Part shown: piece after piece, positions 54,363 through 64,000 of the stretch
Position numbering within the stretch: the first letter of the stretch is position 1
How the letters are laid out: each line of letters begins with the position of its first letter
Assembly: GCA_963813555.1 (NCBI GenBank)
Contig: CAWEZX010000007.1
Coordinates: 401,350 to 465,349, forward strand
From: Roseiarcus sp963813555
GTDB lineage: Bacteria; Pseudomonadota; Alphaproteobacteria; Rhizobiales; Beijerinckiaceae
Direction of reading: 5' to 3'
DNA: 64,000 nucleotides
Translations under genes and position numbers: made by a program
The notes under the pieces: model-generated
What the model was told of the DNA's origin: nothing
Databases searched by the model: none
What the model saw: only the letters and a program-made list of their open reading frames with translations

Positions 54363-55355
54363 ATGATTCAGGAACAGACCAGCGCCGTCTTGTCTGCTTT
54401 GCGCACCATCGCCAACGAGCGCAAAGGCCTTGAGGCGCTTGAGGAAGCAATCCGGGCCGCGGGCGAGGGCGGACTTGGGGCCGCGTTATCGGAAGCGGTC
54501 AAGACGATCTCGGCCGCGCCCGGCCGGGTGATCGTGACCGGTATCGGCAAATCGGGGCATATCGCGCGTAAGATCGCGGCGACTCTCGCCTCGACCGGCG
54601 AGCCCGCCTTCTTCGTCCATCCGGCCGAGGCGAGCCATGGCGACCTCGGCATGGTCCAGACCGGCGACGTCGTGCTGGCCATCTCGTGGTCGGGCGAGAC
54701 GGCGGAACTGGCGGCGATCGTGACTTTCGCCAAGCGTTACGCCATTCCGCTGATCGCCATGACCGCTGAGACCAACAGCACGCTCGGCCGCGAGGCCGAT
54801 GTCTGCCTCACCATGCCGGGCGCGCCGGAGGCCTCCCCCAACGGGCTGGAGGCCCCGACCACCTCGACGACGATGCAACTCGTCCTGGGCGACGCGCTGG
54901 CGATCGCGCTGCTCGAGGGCCGCGGCTTCACTGCGCTTGACTTCCGCGCCCTTCATCCAGGCGGCAAGCTCGGGGCCAAACTGGCGCATGTGCGGGAAGT
55001 CATGCACACCGGGGACCGCGTTCCGCGCATCCACGCCAGCGCCCGCATGGCCGAGGCGATCCTCGAGATGACCTCGAAGGGTTTCGGTTGCGTCGCGGTG
55101 TTCGAAGACCGCGGCCGGCTCGCGGGCATCATCACCGACGGCGATCTGCGCCGTCACCTGAGACCGGATTTTTCTCTCGACACTCCCGTAGGCGCCATCA
55201 TGACCCGGCGCCCGCGCACGATCGCGCCGGATGCGTTGGTCGCGGAGGCGCTCGAGCAGATCAGCCACAAAATCCAGGCGCTACTGGTCGTCGAGCGCGG
55301 CCAAGTGGTTGGAATCGTGAACTTCCACGATCTGATGCGCATTGGCGCGTTCTGA
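54363..55355 (+). CDS. kdsD: Arabinose-5-phosphate isomerase (KdsD/KpsF)
   Basis: 330 residues: SIS sugar isomerase domain (GRVIVTGIGKSGHIARKIAATL, HPAEASHGDLGM, ISWSGETAEL) followed by two CBS domains (from about residue 205: VREVMHTGDRVPRI and VGAIMTRRPRTI). It converts ribulose-5-P to arabinose-5-P, the first step to Kdo of lipopolysaccharide. Start preceded by CAGGGG. Confidence 0.95.
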   Translation: MIQEQTSAVLSALRTIANERKGLEALEEAIRAAGEGGLGAALSEAVKTISAAPGRVIVTGIGKSGHIARKIAATLASTGEPAFFVHPAEASHGDLGMVQTGDVVLAISWSGETAELAAIVTFAKRYAIPLIAMTAETNSTLGREADVCLTMPGAPEASPNGLEAPTTSTTMQLVLGDALAIALLEGRGFTALDFRALHPGGKLGAKLAHVREVMHTGDRVPRIHASARMAEAILEMTSKGFGCVAVFEDRGRLAGIITDGDLRRHLRPDFSLDTPVGAIMTRRPRTIAPDALVAEALEQISHKIQALLVVERGQVVGIVNFHDLMRIGAF

Positions 55356-55419
55356 CGGATCGACCCAGAATTCCCATCCGCGCGCAGTGTTCGATTCTGC
55401 ACGCGACGAAACGATTTCA

Positions 55420-55433
55420 GGGGCTTAAGCCCC
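55420..55433. repeat. Perfect palindrome downstream of kdsD
   Basis: GGGGCTTAAGCCCC is a 14-bp perfect palindrome 65 bp after the kdsD stop. It can fold as a hairpin with a TTAA loop but is followed only by TTATCT, so a terminator role is possible and a protein-binding site is an alternative. Confidence 0.35.
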
Positions 55434-55498
55434 CTTATCTGCAACTGGAATCGATTGTAGTACATATAACATTAGTATATAATTGGAGGAGGCGAGCG

Positions 55499-55756
55499 AT
55501 GGCCGACAATACCGGCAAAATCGGCGAGATCGTCAAGGTCATGCTCAACACATGGGACTTGCCGCCCGACTGCAACGAGGGCGAGCTCTTCACCTACGCC
55601 GAAACGCTCTACGACCGGATCCAAGCCGGCGACAGCAAGGATCAGCTTTACGCCTATCTTTCCGAGGTGCAGGTCGACCACCTCGAACTGGCGAAGTCAG
55701 ACGCGTTCCGGGCGATTGTGGATCGCGCGGTTGAACTCGCGGGGCGTCAGAACTGA
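55499..55756 (+). CDS. Small acidic hypothetical protein
   Basis: 85 residues. ATG preceded by a strong GGAGGAGG. The sequence (VKVMLNTWDLPPDCNEGELF, YDRIQAGDSKDQLYAYLSEV) is helical and acidic and distantly recalls DUF1871-type small proteins; that link is weak. An AT-rich stretch just upstream contains TTGTAG-N17-TATAAT (55455-55483), but a start from it would fall in the ribosome site, so the true promoter may lie slightly upstream. Confidence 0.65.
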   Translation: MADNTGKIGEIVKVMLNTWDLPPDCNEGELFTYAETLYDRIQAGDSKDQLYAYLSEVQVDHLELAKSDAFRAIVDRAVELAGRQN

Positions 55757-55814
55757 GGGCGGGGCGGCCGAGGCTGAAATGCAACGAGACCCGGAGCCGC
55801 CAAAAGCGCTGAGC

Positions 55815-56900
55815 TCAAAATGTTTGCGGACGCGGCGGCAAGGGTGACTTGTCGAACGGATTGAACGGATCCCGCGCCTCTCGTGGTTTGTCCGCAAACG
55901 GCCAAAACCCGAAACGGGAAAGGCGTGTCAGAATGTGAACAAAATTCGCGGGAGGAACCCCTCGCTTCTTCAAAAACGCGTCGAGCCTCTCTTTGCCATT
56001 CGGAGCAACGGAAGGCGGTCCCTCGTTGAAAGCCATGAGCCTGCCCAAATCTAACGCGTTTTCCGCCCTCGACAATTCGACCAGCCGCGGCCGGAGCGCG
56101 TTCATGATCGAATTCTCACTGCGCTCCATGATGCCGAAACCAATTTCTTGACCGGCTGCCGCGTCGTAGTGCATGTCGCCCGACCGCGGGAAAACCATGA
56201 AGCTGACCGGAAAATTGTTGTTCCAGCCACATGGCGTCCCCGGGATCCGGGTAACCCCGAGGTTGGTTGCGACCTTGTGCGAGCATTCGCCGAGAGCGAA
56301 CTTCGAACCGCCGCCATCCACATAATAGAAAGGGCTCTGCAAGCTCTGGTCATGCCTCAGCGCCAGCCCATAATCGCCGAACGCGACCCCAAGATGCAAA
56401 AGCTTGGCGTCCAGGGCGCCGTACGCAATCTCGGCGGAACTGATGTAACTGTTTTGCAGATGAAGCGGACCATGCCTGTGCGATGACTTCGATACGTAAT
56501 AGCCGGGTTTCGGGTCCCCGTTTTGCTGCTGCTGCACAATTGGGAATTTTCCGAGGAATTTCGGCGCGTCTGTGTCGATCAGGGCCGTGCCGTTAAGGAC
56601 CAGCGGATCGTTTGAGGCCATCGAGGCCATGCCGAAATATCCATCCGATGCATTGGCGCCGTTTCCGAAACAATCATCCGGCGGCGGATTGGCGGGTTGC
56701 ACTCTGGCGGCTTTAGGACGCGGACCTCTCGGGCCATAAGCGGTCGGCGATCCATCGAAATCGATATTCACATGTCCGAAAAAAACGAATGCCCTAACAA
56801 GAGAAGGCGTACCTTCCCAGCTCACGCTGGTCAGCGACACACTTTTGAAGTCGTTGGTGTGCCAAGGTCCGGGCATATTTTTAAAGACCAGCTTGGGCAT
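55815..56900 (-). CDS. GH75 (chitosanase)-like protein of unknown role
   Basis: 361 residues from an ATG preceded by GGAGG. There is no classic signal peptide. The central region (about 45-265) follows the GH75/chitosanase-like pattern: FDGSPTAYGPRGP with an Asp, PLVLNGTALIDTD, KPGYYVSKSSH, KFALGECSHKVATNLGV and NFPVSFMVFPRSGD. The C-terminal 90 residues are specific to this protein. It is divergent from a murein hydrolase gene, so a glycan-directed job (cell wall or competitor wall) is plausible. Catalytic residues cannot be confirmed by reading. Confidence 0.6.
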   Translation of the reverse strand: MPKLVFKNMPGPWHTNDFKSVSLTSVSWEGTPSLVRAFVFFGHVNIDFDGSPTAYGPRGPRPKAARVQPANPPPDDCFGNGANASDGYFGMASMASNDPLVLNGTALIDTDAPKFLGKFPIVQQQQNGDPKPGYYVSKSSHRHGPLHLQNSYISSAEIAYGALDAKLLHLGVAFGDYGLALRHDQSLQSPFYYVDGGGSKFALGECSHKVATNLGVTRIPGTPCGWNNNFPVSFMVFPRSGDMHYDAAAGQEIGFGIMERSENSIMNALRPRLVELSRAENALDLGRLMAFNEGPPSVAPNGKERLDAFLKKRGVPPANFVHILTRLSRFGFWPFADKPREARDPFNPFDKSPLPPRPQTF

Positions 56901-57322
56901 GCTTCGCCTCCGTGACTACCAGGAATGGGCGGCGTCCAACCCACCCCGGCTCCTTGTTGGAATCAAGAACGCTCTTCGCCGGACCCGAACGCGAGCGTAT
57001 GTGAGGCGCTAACCTTGAGTTCCTGGCTCGAAAGCGTTTGGCTTCGAGGCGCAAACCACGGCAGTACCTGCTTTGAACACGAACTCGGCGCGACCACCGT
57101 GATATTGATCACAGTCCAATTCGAAAAAAGTGGGTTATGATCGTTGTACTATAAGATTTGTGCTCCACGGCTCGCGCCGACAGATGCGTCGAATAGGTAG
57201 TTCTACCCATGGACAGCTCGATATGGCCGTCTGCAGTTTTGGTCCTCACCAAAGATGGACAGTAGATTGGAGCTGCTTCAGTCGGATTTGTCGCCAATAC
57301 AGTCTGATTAAGGAGTTTTGCG
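56901..57322. other. Divergent intergenic region between GH75-like and murein hydrolase genes
   Basis: About 420 bases without a supported gene. It contains a CRP-like palindrome (57098-57113) and an AT-rich GTACTATAAG stretch 25 bases further on that could be a -10 region for the rightward gene. AAGGAG before 57323 is that gene's ribosome site. Confidence 0.5.
57098..57113. promoter_or_regulatory. CRP/FNR-family binding site, predicted
   Basis: CGTGATATTGATCACA is close to the CRP consensus TGTGA-N6-TCACA (GTGA/TCAC arms, N6 spacing) and also fits FNR-like half-sites. It is centred about 217 bp upstream of the 57323 start. The regulator is inferred from the pattern only. Confidence 0.5.
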
Positions 57323-59359
57323 ATGTCCGCAATGTTCTCGGTCGCAGCGCCCGAGGGGCTTCGTCCCGATCCGGACGAAAATTCCCCGCCGATTGCGACG
57401 CTCGATCCAAGCGACCTCATTAGCGTTGATAAAACGCTGGACCCGTGGACCAAGGTCACACTGACCAAGGCCGGCCTTCCCCTTTCCGGCTGGCTCATTT
57501 CGGCGGACCTTGTTCCGGTGCAGCAAGCGACGGTCCGCTTGTTCGATGAGCCGCTGGGCAACCTCCTGCAAACATTGTCCGGGCGCATTGACGTCTTGGC
57601 GAAGGTCGCGACCTGGACCAAGGTCAAGGTGACCTCGCCGGATGGAGTGGCGCCCGCAATCGGCTGGACCGAGGACGTTGGCGCTGCGCCCGTCGCGCCG
57701 GACCCAGGCAAGGCCGCCGGCGGGCAGCCCACCGACGACCCCAAAACCGCGCCGGCGCCGGCCGCAGACGATCTCGTGCTTGGGCCAAACGACCGCTATC
57801 GCGAGGCCCTGCTGCAAGCCCAATCGATCACCAGCATCGACGCCGCGGCGCTCGCGGCGCTCATCGACGCCGAAGCGGCCAAAATCGGCAGCGGCGCCGA
57901 CGCAGGCGTCTGGGACGCCAAGTCGAGCAACAGCGGCACGAGCGCAGCGGGGCTGACGCAATTCGTCGAGGGCACATGGTGCGACATGGCCTGCCGTCCG
58001 GGAAAGGTTCTCAACAAGACGGCCCGCCAGAGCGGGATGGTGACCAGCAACAACCAGGTCGCGGCCAACATGAGGAAGGGACTGCTCGCGCTGCGTTTCG
58101 ACCCGGCGATGTCGATCGTCACCGCGGCCGAATATGGCCTCGACAATTTGAACGCCCTGATCAAGGACAAGCTCGTCGAATCCAACATCGGAGACGACGA
58201 CCGAGCCTGGCACATTTATCTCGCCCATCACGAGGGCCTCGCGGGCGCGGAGCATTTCCTGCGCAACGACCAGACAATCCCGTTCACCAAATTGGTCCAG
58301 CAGGTGGGGATTGCGCGCGCAAACCAGCTCGTGGTCGCCGCGGGCGGCGACATCACCCTCGCCTACCGCAAATGGCTGACCGACTTCATGGAGCAGAAGA
58401 TCCAGCCCTCGCGCTTCCGCATGGGCAAAGCGCCATCGGGCAAGGTCGTCGCTCCGACGGCGCGGGCGCTGGGCAAGTTCCAAGGGCCGACGATCGCCTT
58501 CGATACGCTCGCGGGCGAACGGCCGGATCTTGTTCTGGAAACGCAGCAGATTCTGTCAAACCTCGGCTATCTCGATCCGCCGCCGGACGGTTTCATGGGC
58601 CCGACGACGCGATGGGCGATCGGCGAGTTCTGCAAGCTCAACGGCCTCTCCACCACCGACGGCTTCACCAAGGACATAGCCGCCGCGCTGCTGAGCCCGC
58701 GTCAGCTCTTGCCCGAGGTCCGCCCGAGCGGCCATTGGATCGACCAAGTCATCGCCTATGTGCAGGCGAAGGACTATTTCATCTGCCGCCACCCCGACTG
58801 CAAGAACATCGTCTATGTCGAGGGCGTCGATGTGGATGGAAGCCTCAATCCGCAAACGCCGAACGTGTTCGAGGATCTGAGGGTCGTTTTTTCCATCGGA
58901 CCGGACGGCAAGCCGCTACTTCAGCCTTGGGTCGCGACGACGCAGCCGGGCAAGCCGTACACGATGAATCCGACGAACCCCAAGGGCGCCGCCCGGATCG
59001 CGCTTGGCCAGTACAAGTCGTGGGCCGTCGGCACGCATGTTGGCCCGTCGGGCCACGATGCCCACGAGGCGCTGATCCAGTGCGCGCCGATCGACATCGA
59101 TCGCGACAGCAACAAGGACTTCAAGCGCGAAGGGCCCACCTACACCGGCATTTTTGGAATCAATCAGCACTGGGGCTACGACCAGCCGAAAGACGACGTG
59201 GGCACGGCGAGCGCCGGTTGCCTTGTCGGGGAAAAGCGGGACGGCCATCGGGCGTTCATGGCGGTGATCAAGTCGGATCCCCGCTACCGCGCCAACAACG
59301 GCTACAAGTTCATGACCGCCGTCGTCCCCGGCCACGAAGCGCTGGCGCCCCTCGCCTGA
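57323..59359 (+). CDS. Multidomain murein hydrolase: SH3-like, transglycosylase-like, peptidoglycan-binding, YkuD-like C-terminus
   Basis: 678 residues, no signal peptide. Residues 15-122 look like two SH3-like repeats (DPWTKVTLTKAGLPLSGWL; ATWTKVKVTSPDG...IGWTEDV). Residues about 150-375 resemble a lysozyme/transglycosylase domain (IDAEAAKI with candidate Glu; SGTSAAGLTQFVEGTW). Residues about 400-460 are a PG_binding_1 domain (LETQQILSNLGYLDPPPDGF, GPTTRWAIGEFC). The C-terminal domain contains GIFGINQHWGY and GTASAGCLVGEKRDG, a His/Cys pair as in YkuD-like or phage endolysin-associated domains. Lack of a signal peptide suggests release by lysis or a specialised secretion system, for example as a toxin or endolysin. 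Confidence 0.7.
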   Translation: MSAMFSVAAPEGLRPDPDENSPPIATLDPSDLISVDKTLDPWTKVTLTKAGLPLSGWLISADLVPVQQATVRLFDEPLGNLLQTLSGRIDVLAKVATWTKVKVTSPDGVAPAIGWTEDVGAAPVAPDPGKAAGGQPTDDPKTAPAPAADDLVLGPNDRYREALLQAQSITSIDAAALAALIDAEAAKIGSGADAGVWDAKSSNSGTSAAGLTQFVEGTWCDMACRPGKVLNKTARQSGMVTSNNQVAANMRKGLLALRFDPAMSIVTAAEYGLDNLNALIKDKLVESNIGDDDRAWHIYLAHHEGLAGAEHFLRNDQTIPFTKLVQQVGIARANQLVVAAGGDITLAYRKWLTDFMEQKIQPSRFRMGKAPSGKVVAPTARALGKFQGPTIAFDTLAGERPDLVLETQQILSNLGYLDPPPDGFMGPTTRWAIGEFCKLNGLSTTDGFTKDIAAALLSPRQLLPEVRPSGHWIDQVIAYVQAKDYFICRHPDCKNIVYVEGVDVDGSLNPQTPNVFEDLRVVFSIGPDGKPLLQPWVATTQPGKPYTMNPTNPKGAARIALGQYKSWAVGTHVGPSGHDAHEALIQCAPIDIDRDSNKDFKREGPTYTGIFGINQHWGYDQPKDDVGTASAGCLVGEKRDGHRAFMAVIKSDPRYRANNGYKFMTAVVPGHEALAPLA

Positions 59360-59659
59360 GCTTGAGCCCAAGACAATCTGAACTGAGCGTTTGGCCCACG
59401 CGGTCGCGCTCGGCTCGGCAGGCCGCCCTGCCTGAACTTTTCCGCCGGCATCTTTGGCGCGCATGTTAGGGGCCGCCGCGGTCGACGCTAAGCGGTCGCA
59501 GATATTTCCAACTGATGTCCACAGTGTAATGCGCCGTCAATACGCTTTTGTCGTGATTAAAATTAGATTTATCAAAGAATTGTCATCGACAAGACAGTGA
59601 AGTGTCACAGCTTATCCCTATCTGACAGCTTCCTCCTCGCTTGGTAAGGGAGGCATCCA
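59360..59659. other. Intergenic region before the IS630 scar
   Basis: About 300 bases with no supported gene or RNA. The second half (59500-59630) is AT-rich. It ends with GGGAGG, the ribosome site of the pseudogene at 59660. Confidence 0.4.
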
Positions 59660-59815
59660 ATGACCAAGTCTTTGGCGTAATTTATTAAGCCTCGGCTGCT
59701 TCAGTCGATTTCGGTGCTGGCTGTCGCGAGTGTGGCTTCGATCAGCGGCGCGCATGCTCAGGCGGTGAACACGAGTCCGGCCAACGTCAACGTCCTCGAC
59801 CTGCTGTCTCCGTCC
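59660..59815 (+). pseudogene. Remnant of a secreted-protein gene, truncated by IS630 debris
   Basis: A ribosome site GGGAGG and ATG start MTKSLA, then an in-frame TAA at codon 7, then FIKPRLLQSISVLAVASVAS and ISGAHAQAVNTSPANVNVLDLLSP in the same frame. This is a clear signal peptide with cleavage after AHA and the beginning of a mature exported protein. The sequence switches to IS630-like DNA at about 59816. Both the nonsense codon and the truncation mark it as dead. Confidence 0.65.
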
Positions 59816-59817
59816 GG

Positions 59818-60145
59818 CGCGATCACCCCTTGCCGGTTGCGGTGAGGTTTGAGAGCGTTTTTTTGAGCGTCCTTCCAATCGTGTTGTCGCCGGCCTTCTC
59901 GACAATGTTCAATTCGACGACCTTCGCCTCGAGCAAACGCAAACGCCAACCGGCGAACCCCTCGGGAGCCGGCGAGCCGGTCAGGGGGATCAATTTCGCC
60001 TCCGCCACGCCGTCGAAAAGCCGCGGGCGGGCGGAGTTCGGATTGTGTTTGCGGCTCAGCGTCGCCTCGAACCCTTCCTCGACCAGTCGACGCCGAGTGC
60101 GGCCGATGGTGTTTATGCTGGCGTCCAGCGCCCCCGATGACTAAC
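59818..60145 (-). pseudogene. IS630-family transposase fragment
   Basis: Read on the minus strand: INTIGRTRRRLVEEGFEATL, SRKHNPNSARPRLFDGVAEAKLIPLTG and GWRLRLLEAKVVELNIVE, then GRTLKK, then in another frame KNALKPHRNRQGVIA. This is the N-terminal winged-helix part of an IS630 transposase. A TAG lies just upstream (about 60140), the frame breaks at the 7-T run 59858-59864, and the catalytic DDE domain is absent. It is a scar with no activity. Confidence 0.7.
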
Positions 60146-60188
60146 TTCGCTTAAGTATTGGGCACACACGTCTTTTGAAGGCGATCGC

Positions 60189-61585
60189 ATGTCGGCCGCG
60201 CCAGCAGCCTCTAGGCTTTTCGTTCCGCCCTATCCACGCCGGCCCGACAGGCCGCGGGGGTCTCTCTCGACCCTCCTCGCCCTGCAGCGCAATCCGATCG
60301 AAATCTGGTGCGAGGCGGATTTCGAGCGACCGGTTTCAGTCGGCCGCACCATCTTTGGCCTTCGCGGCGCGGCCCACGATCCAGCTGCGGTCAGACGCAT
60401 CTTTCTCGACAACGCCGCCAATTACCGCAAAGACGATCTTCAGCTTCGCATTTTGCGGCCTGGACTCGGCAATGGGCTGCTGACCGCCGAGGGCGAGGAC
60501 TGGCGCATCCAGCGCCGCGCGCTCGCGCCCCTGTTTTCTCCGCGTCAGGTCGAGGAATTCGCTCCGGCCGTCCACCGGGTTGGGTGGGCCGGGGTTGAGC
60601 GCATGGCCCGCCGGCGCGACGGGGCGGTGGCGGACGTCGGCGCGGTCATGTCGCGCCTGACGCTGGAAGTGCTCGAGCAGACGCTGTTCTCGCAGGGACT
60701 TGGACGCGAACCGAGCGCCTTTCGGCGCGCGGTGACGAGCTATTTCGAGACCATCGGCAGGCTCGATCCGCTTGATCTCTTGAACGTGCCCGCTTTCGTG
60801 CCGAGGCTTAGGCGTCGGCGCGGCCGGGGCGCGCTCGAATTTTTCGAATTCGGCCGTCGACGCGATCATCGGAAAGCGACGGGCGCTGCTCGGCCGGGGG
60901 GACAAGGCCCCACGCGATCTCCTGACTCTCCTCCTGTCGGCGAAGGATCCCGAGAATGGTCGGGGCATATCCGACGTGGATGTGCGAGCCAACATTGTCA
61001 CCTTCATCAACGCGGGCCACGAGACCACCGCCAATGCCTTGACTTGGACGCTTTTCCTGCTCTCCCAATCGCCCGAATGGCGCGAGCGGGCGGAGACGGA
61101 GACGGATCGGGCGTTCGACGCAGACGGGTCAGTCGCGACGGAAAGGTGCGAAATCCTTCGAGCCGTCTTCGAGGAAGCGCTGCGCCTTTATCCCCCGGCG
61201 GCGATGCTTTCTCGCCACGCGATCGCGGATGACGAACTCGCAGGCGTGCCTATTCCGGCTGGCGCGGTGATCTCGGTCTCCCCTTACGTCTTGCACCGGC
61301 GCCGGGGCCTTTGGGACCATCCGGACGCCTTCGATCCCTCCCGTTTCCTGGGCGAACGGCGTGACCGCATCGACCGTTTCGCTTACATCCCGTTCGGCGC
61401 TGGGCCGCGCGTGTGCATCGGCATGGCGTTTGCGATGCAGGAGGGGATCATCCTGCTTGCGCATCTTTTGCGCGCATTTCGCTTCGATCTGGTCGAGGGC
61501 CATGTCGTCATGCCGTTGCAGCGGGTGACGTTGCGCCCGCGGGAGGGCTTGAAAATGCACGTGAAATCGGCGCGGCGGCGCATAG
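60189..61585 (+). pseudogene. Cytochrome P450, single-base frameshift
   Basis: From the ATG at 60189 the frame encodes a P450 N-terminal half to about ALEFFE (60845). The family then continues in the next frame with AVDAIIGKRRALLGRGDKAP, the I-helix FINAGHETTANAL, the ExxR motif EEALRLYPP and the heme loop FGAGPRVCIG. Removing one T near 60850 joins them into a P450 of about 460 residues. After about 61575 the open frame runs to 61995 into sequence unlike any P450 and across the rrn promoter, so the real end is near 61585. Substrate unknown. Confidence 0.85.
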
Positions 61586-61620
61586 AATTCCACAGCCGAA
61601 ATTTTCTTTATGAAAGTCCG

Positions 61621-61649
61621 TTGACAGAAATCTCACAGGGGCCTATATG
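61621..61649 (+). promoter_or_regulatory. rrn promoter, sigma-70 type
   Basis: TTGACA (61621-61626), a 17-base spacer and TATATG (61644-61649) form a near-consensus promoter, followed by a leader of about 500 bases before 16S. Confidence 0.75.
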
Positions 61650-61863
61650 CGCTTCTCCCAACGACGTGGGGCGCTTTTGCGGCCAAGTCAGCGGGTTACG
61701 GGAATTTTCCGAACGCACTCCTCCCTGCTGTGAGGCGGGGGCGGAGAATTTTCGGTCGTTTTCGACTGCGCGCAAGCGCGGTAATATGGAATTCGGGCTT
61801 GAGTTGAGCTTTGGCGGCGGGTCGCCTCAAAGTTTGGTTTTTGCTTGTGGGGCTTCGGCTCCT

Positions 61864-61875
61864 TGCTGTTTGACA
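61864..61875 (+). promoter_or_regulatory. boxA-like antitermination site in the rrn leader
   Basis: TGCTGTTTGACA resembles the boxA core TGCTCTTTAACA and is followed by AAGAAAGAGAGACG, a layout common in alphaproteobacterial rrn leaders. It would recruit Nus factors to the rRNA transcript. Confidence 0.55.
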
Positions 61876-62157
61876 ATCGCATCGGAAGAAAGAGAGACGT
61901 GGGCGGCGGGGTCCTTGCGGGACTTTGGTCGTCGGGTTGAATTCAAGCGCGAGCTTGGAGCCGATCCGGGGATTGGAGTCCGAAGAGACAACTGACGGTC
62001 ACGTTTCAAAAATTCATCGCGCTTCGAAGGAGCGCCGCCAGACCGTCGTGAGGCGGGCAGGCTGCAAACCTCTTTTGAGGCGGATGTGTTTGGAACTCGT
62101 CAAGAATACAATGCCCTTCTGGGCATTGAAGTGACCAGTCGGGACCAGATCTCAGTT

Positions 62158-63843
<1,686 letters not shown>

Positions 63844-63920
63844 GGGCTTGTAGCTCAGTTGGTTAGAGCGCGCGCTTGATAAGCGTGAGGTCGGAGGTTC
63901 AAGTCCTCCCAGGCCCACCA
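63844..63920 (+). tRNA. tRNA-Ile (GAT)
   Basis: 77 nt including encoded CCA. Acceptor arms GGGCTTG and CAGGCCC pair with one G-T, D-arm AGCTCAGTTGGTTAGAGC, anticodon GAT in CTTGATAAG, and T-arm GGAGGTTCAAGTCCTCC. It sits in the usual place between 16S and tRNA-Ala. Confidence 0.96.
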
Positions 63921-63949
63921 CGATTTTGGGCGCCGGCGGGTCTTGAAAC

Positions 63950-64000
63950 GGGGCCATAGCTCAGTTGGGAGAGCGCGTGCTTTGCAAGCATGAGGTCGTC
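63950..64000 (+). tRNA. tRNA-Ala (TGC), truncated by window end
   Basis: The first 51 nt are visible: GGGGCCATAGCTCAGTTGGG, the D-arm, and anticodon TGC in CTTTGCAAG. The T-arm and 3' end lie beyond the window, followed presumably by 23S. Confidence 0.93.

Larger units (their letters stand above)
61586..62157 (+). other. rrn leader and promoter region
   Basis: This 570-bp stretch between the P450 and 16S holds a sigma-70-type promoter (61621-61649) and a boxA-like antitermination element (61864-61875). Short open frames across it are not coding in my view. Confidence 0.65.

Noticed and set aside
61797..62134. Short frames upstream of 16S as possible genes.
   Set aside because: They lie in the rrn leader, cross the boxA-like element and show no similarity to any protein.

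Overview
The window comes from an alphaproteobacterium, most likely of the order Hyphomicrobiales (Beijerinckiaceae/Methylocystaceae-like). This rests on the GC-rich coding style, the 16S rRNA gene at 62.16-63.64 kb, a circularly permuted two-piece tmRNA with tag ANDNYAPVALAA next to sspB, and rhizobial-type neighbours such as DUF4169 and ribbon-helix-helix genes. The genus cannot be fixed from reading alone.

Layout. 0-6.8 kb: a sugar or inositol-type catabolic group (Gfo/Idh/MocA oxidoreductase and two TIM-barrel isomerases) interrupted by an IS200-like element, followed by acoABC for acetoin cleavage. 6.9-13 kb: DJ-1/PfpI protein, TetR regulator with a duplicated operator, and an RND efflux pump with its adaptor. 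13-21.2 kb, minus strand: aerobic carbon monoxide dehydrogenase cluster coxC-M-S-L-D-E-F with a form I active-site loop, so the cell can probably use CO as an energy source. 21.5-25.9 kb: accessory or hypothetical genes, including a split serine protease. 26-27.5 kb: ssrA, sspB and two small conserved genes. 27.4-31.4 kb: AsmA-like protein. 31.7-36.7 kb: acyl-CoA dehydrogenase pair, pyroglutamyl peptidase, amino-sugar kinase and nagA in one tight operon. 36.7-40.3 kb: dnaN and a class A penicillin-binding protein. 40.4-45 kb: phytochelatin-synthase-like peptidase, SMP-30 protein, NADP oxidoreductase and a ribB with an added N-terminal HTH domain. 45-46.7 kb: a lower-GC patch with an att-like repeat and a TIR/deoxyribosyltransferase-like effector candidate. 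46.9-52.1 kb: deacetylase, Cys-cluster protein and the livGFHM transporter. 52.3-55.4 kb: galE, galU and kdsD for envelope sugars. 55.5-59.4 kb: a small protein, a GH75-like protein and a multidomain murein hydrolase. 59.6-61.6 kb: IS630 debris and a cytochrome P450. 61.6-64 kb: rrn promoter, 16S, tRNA-Ile, and the start of tRNA-Ala.

A recurrent feature is single-base frame breaks. The serine protease, sspB, galE, the P450 and probably the asmA 3' end each regain the family sequence if exactly one base is removed. That pattern points to assembly or sequencing insertions at least as much as to gene decay, and affects how far the annotated C-termini can be trusted.

The most unusual items for follow-up are the HTH-RibB-degenerate RibA fusion, the TIR-like orphan beside the inverted att-like repeat, the GH75/murein-hydrolase pair with its CRP-like site, and an IS200 transposase whose catalytic tyrosine is a cysteine.
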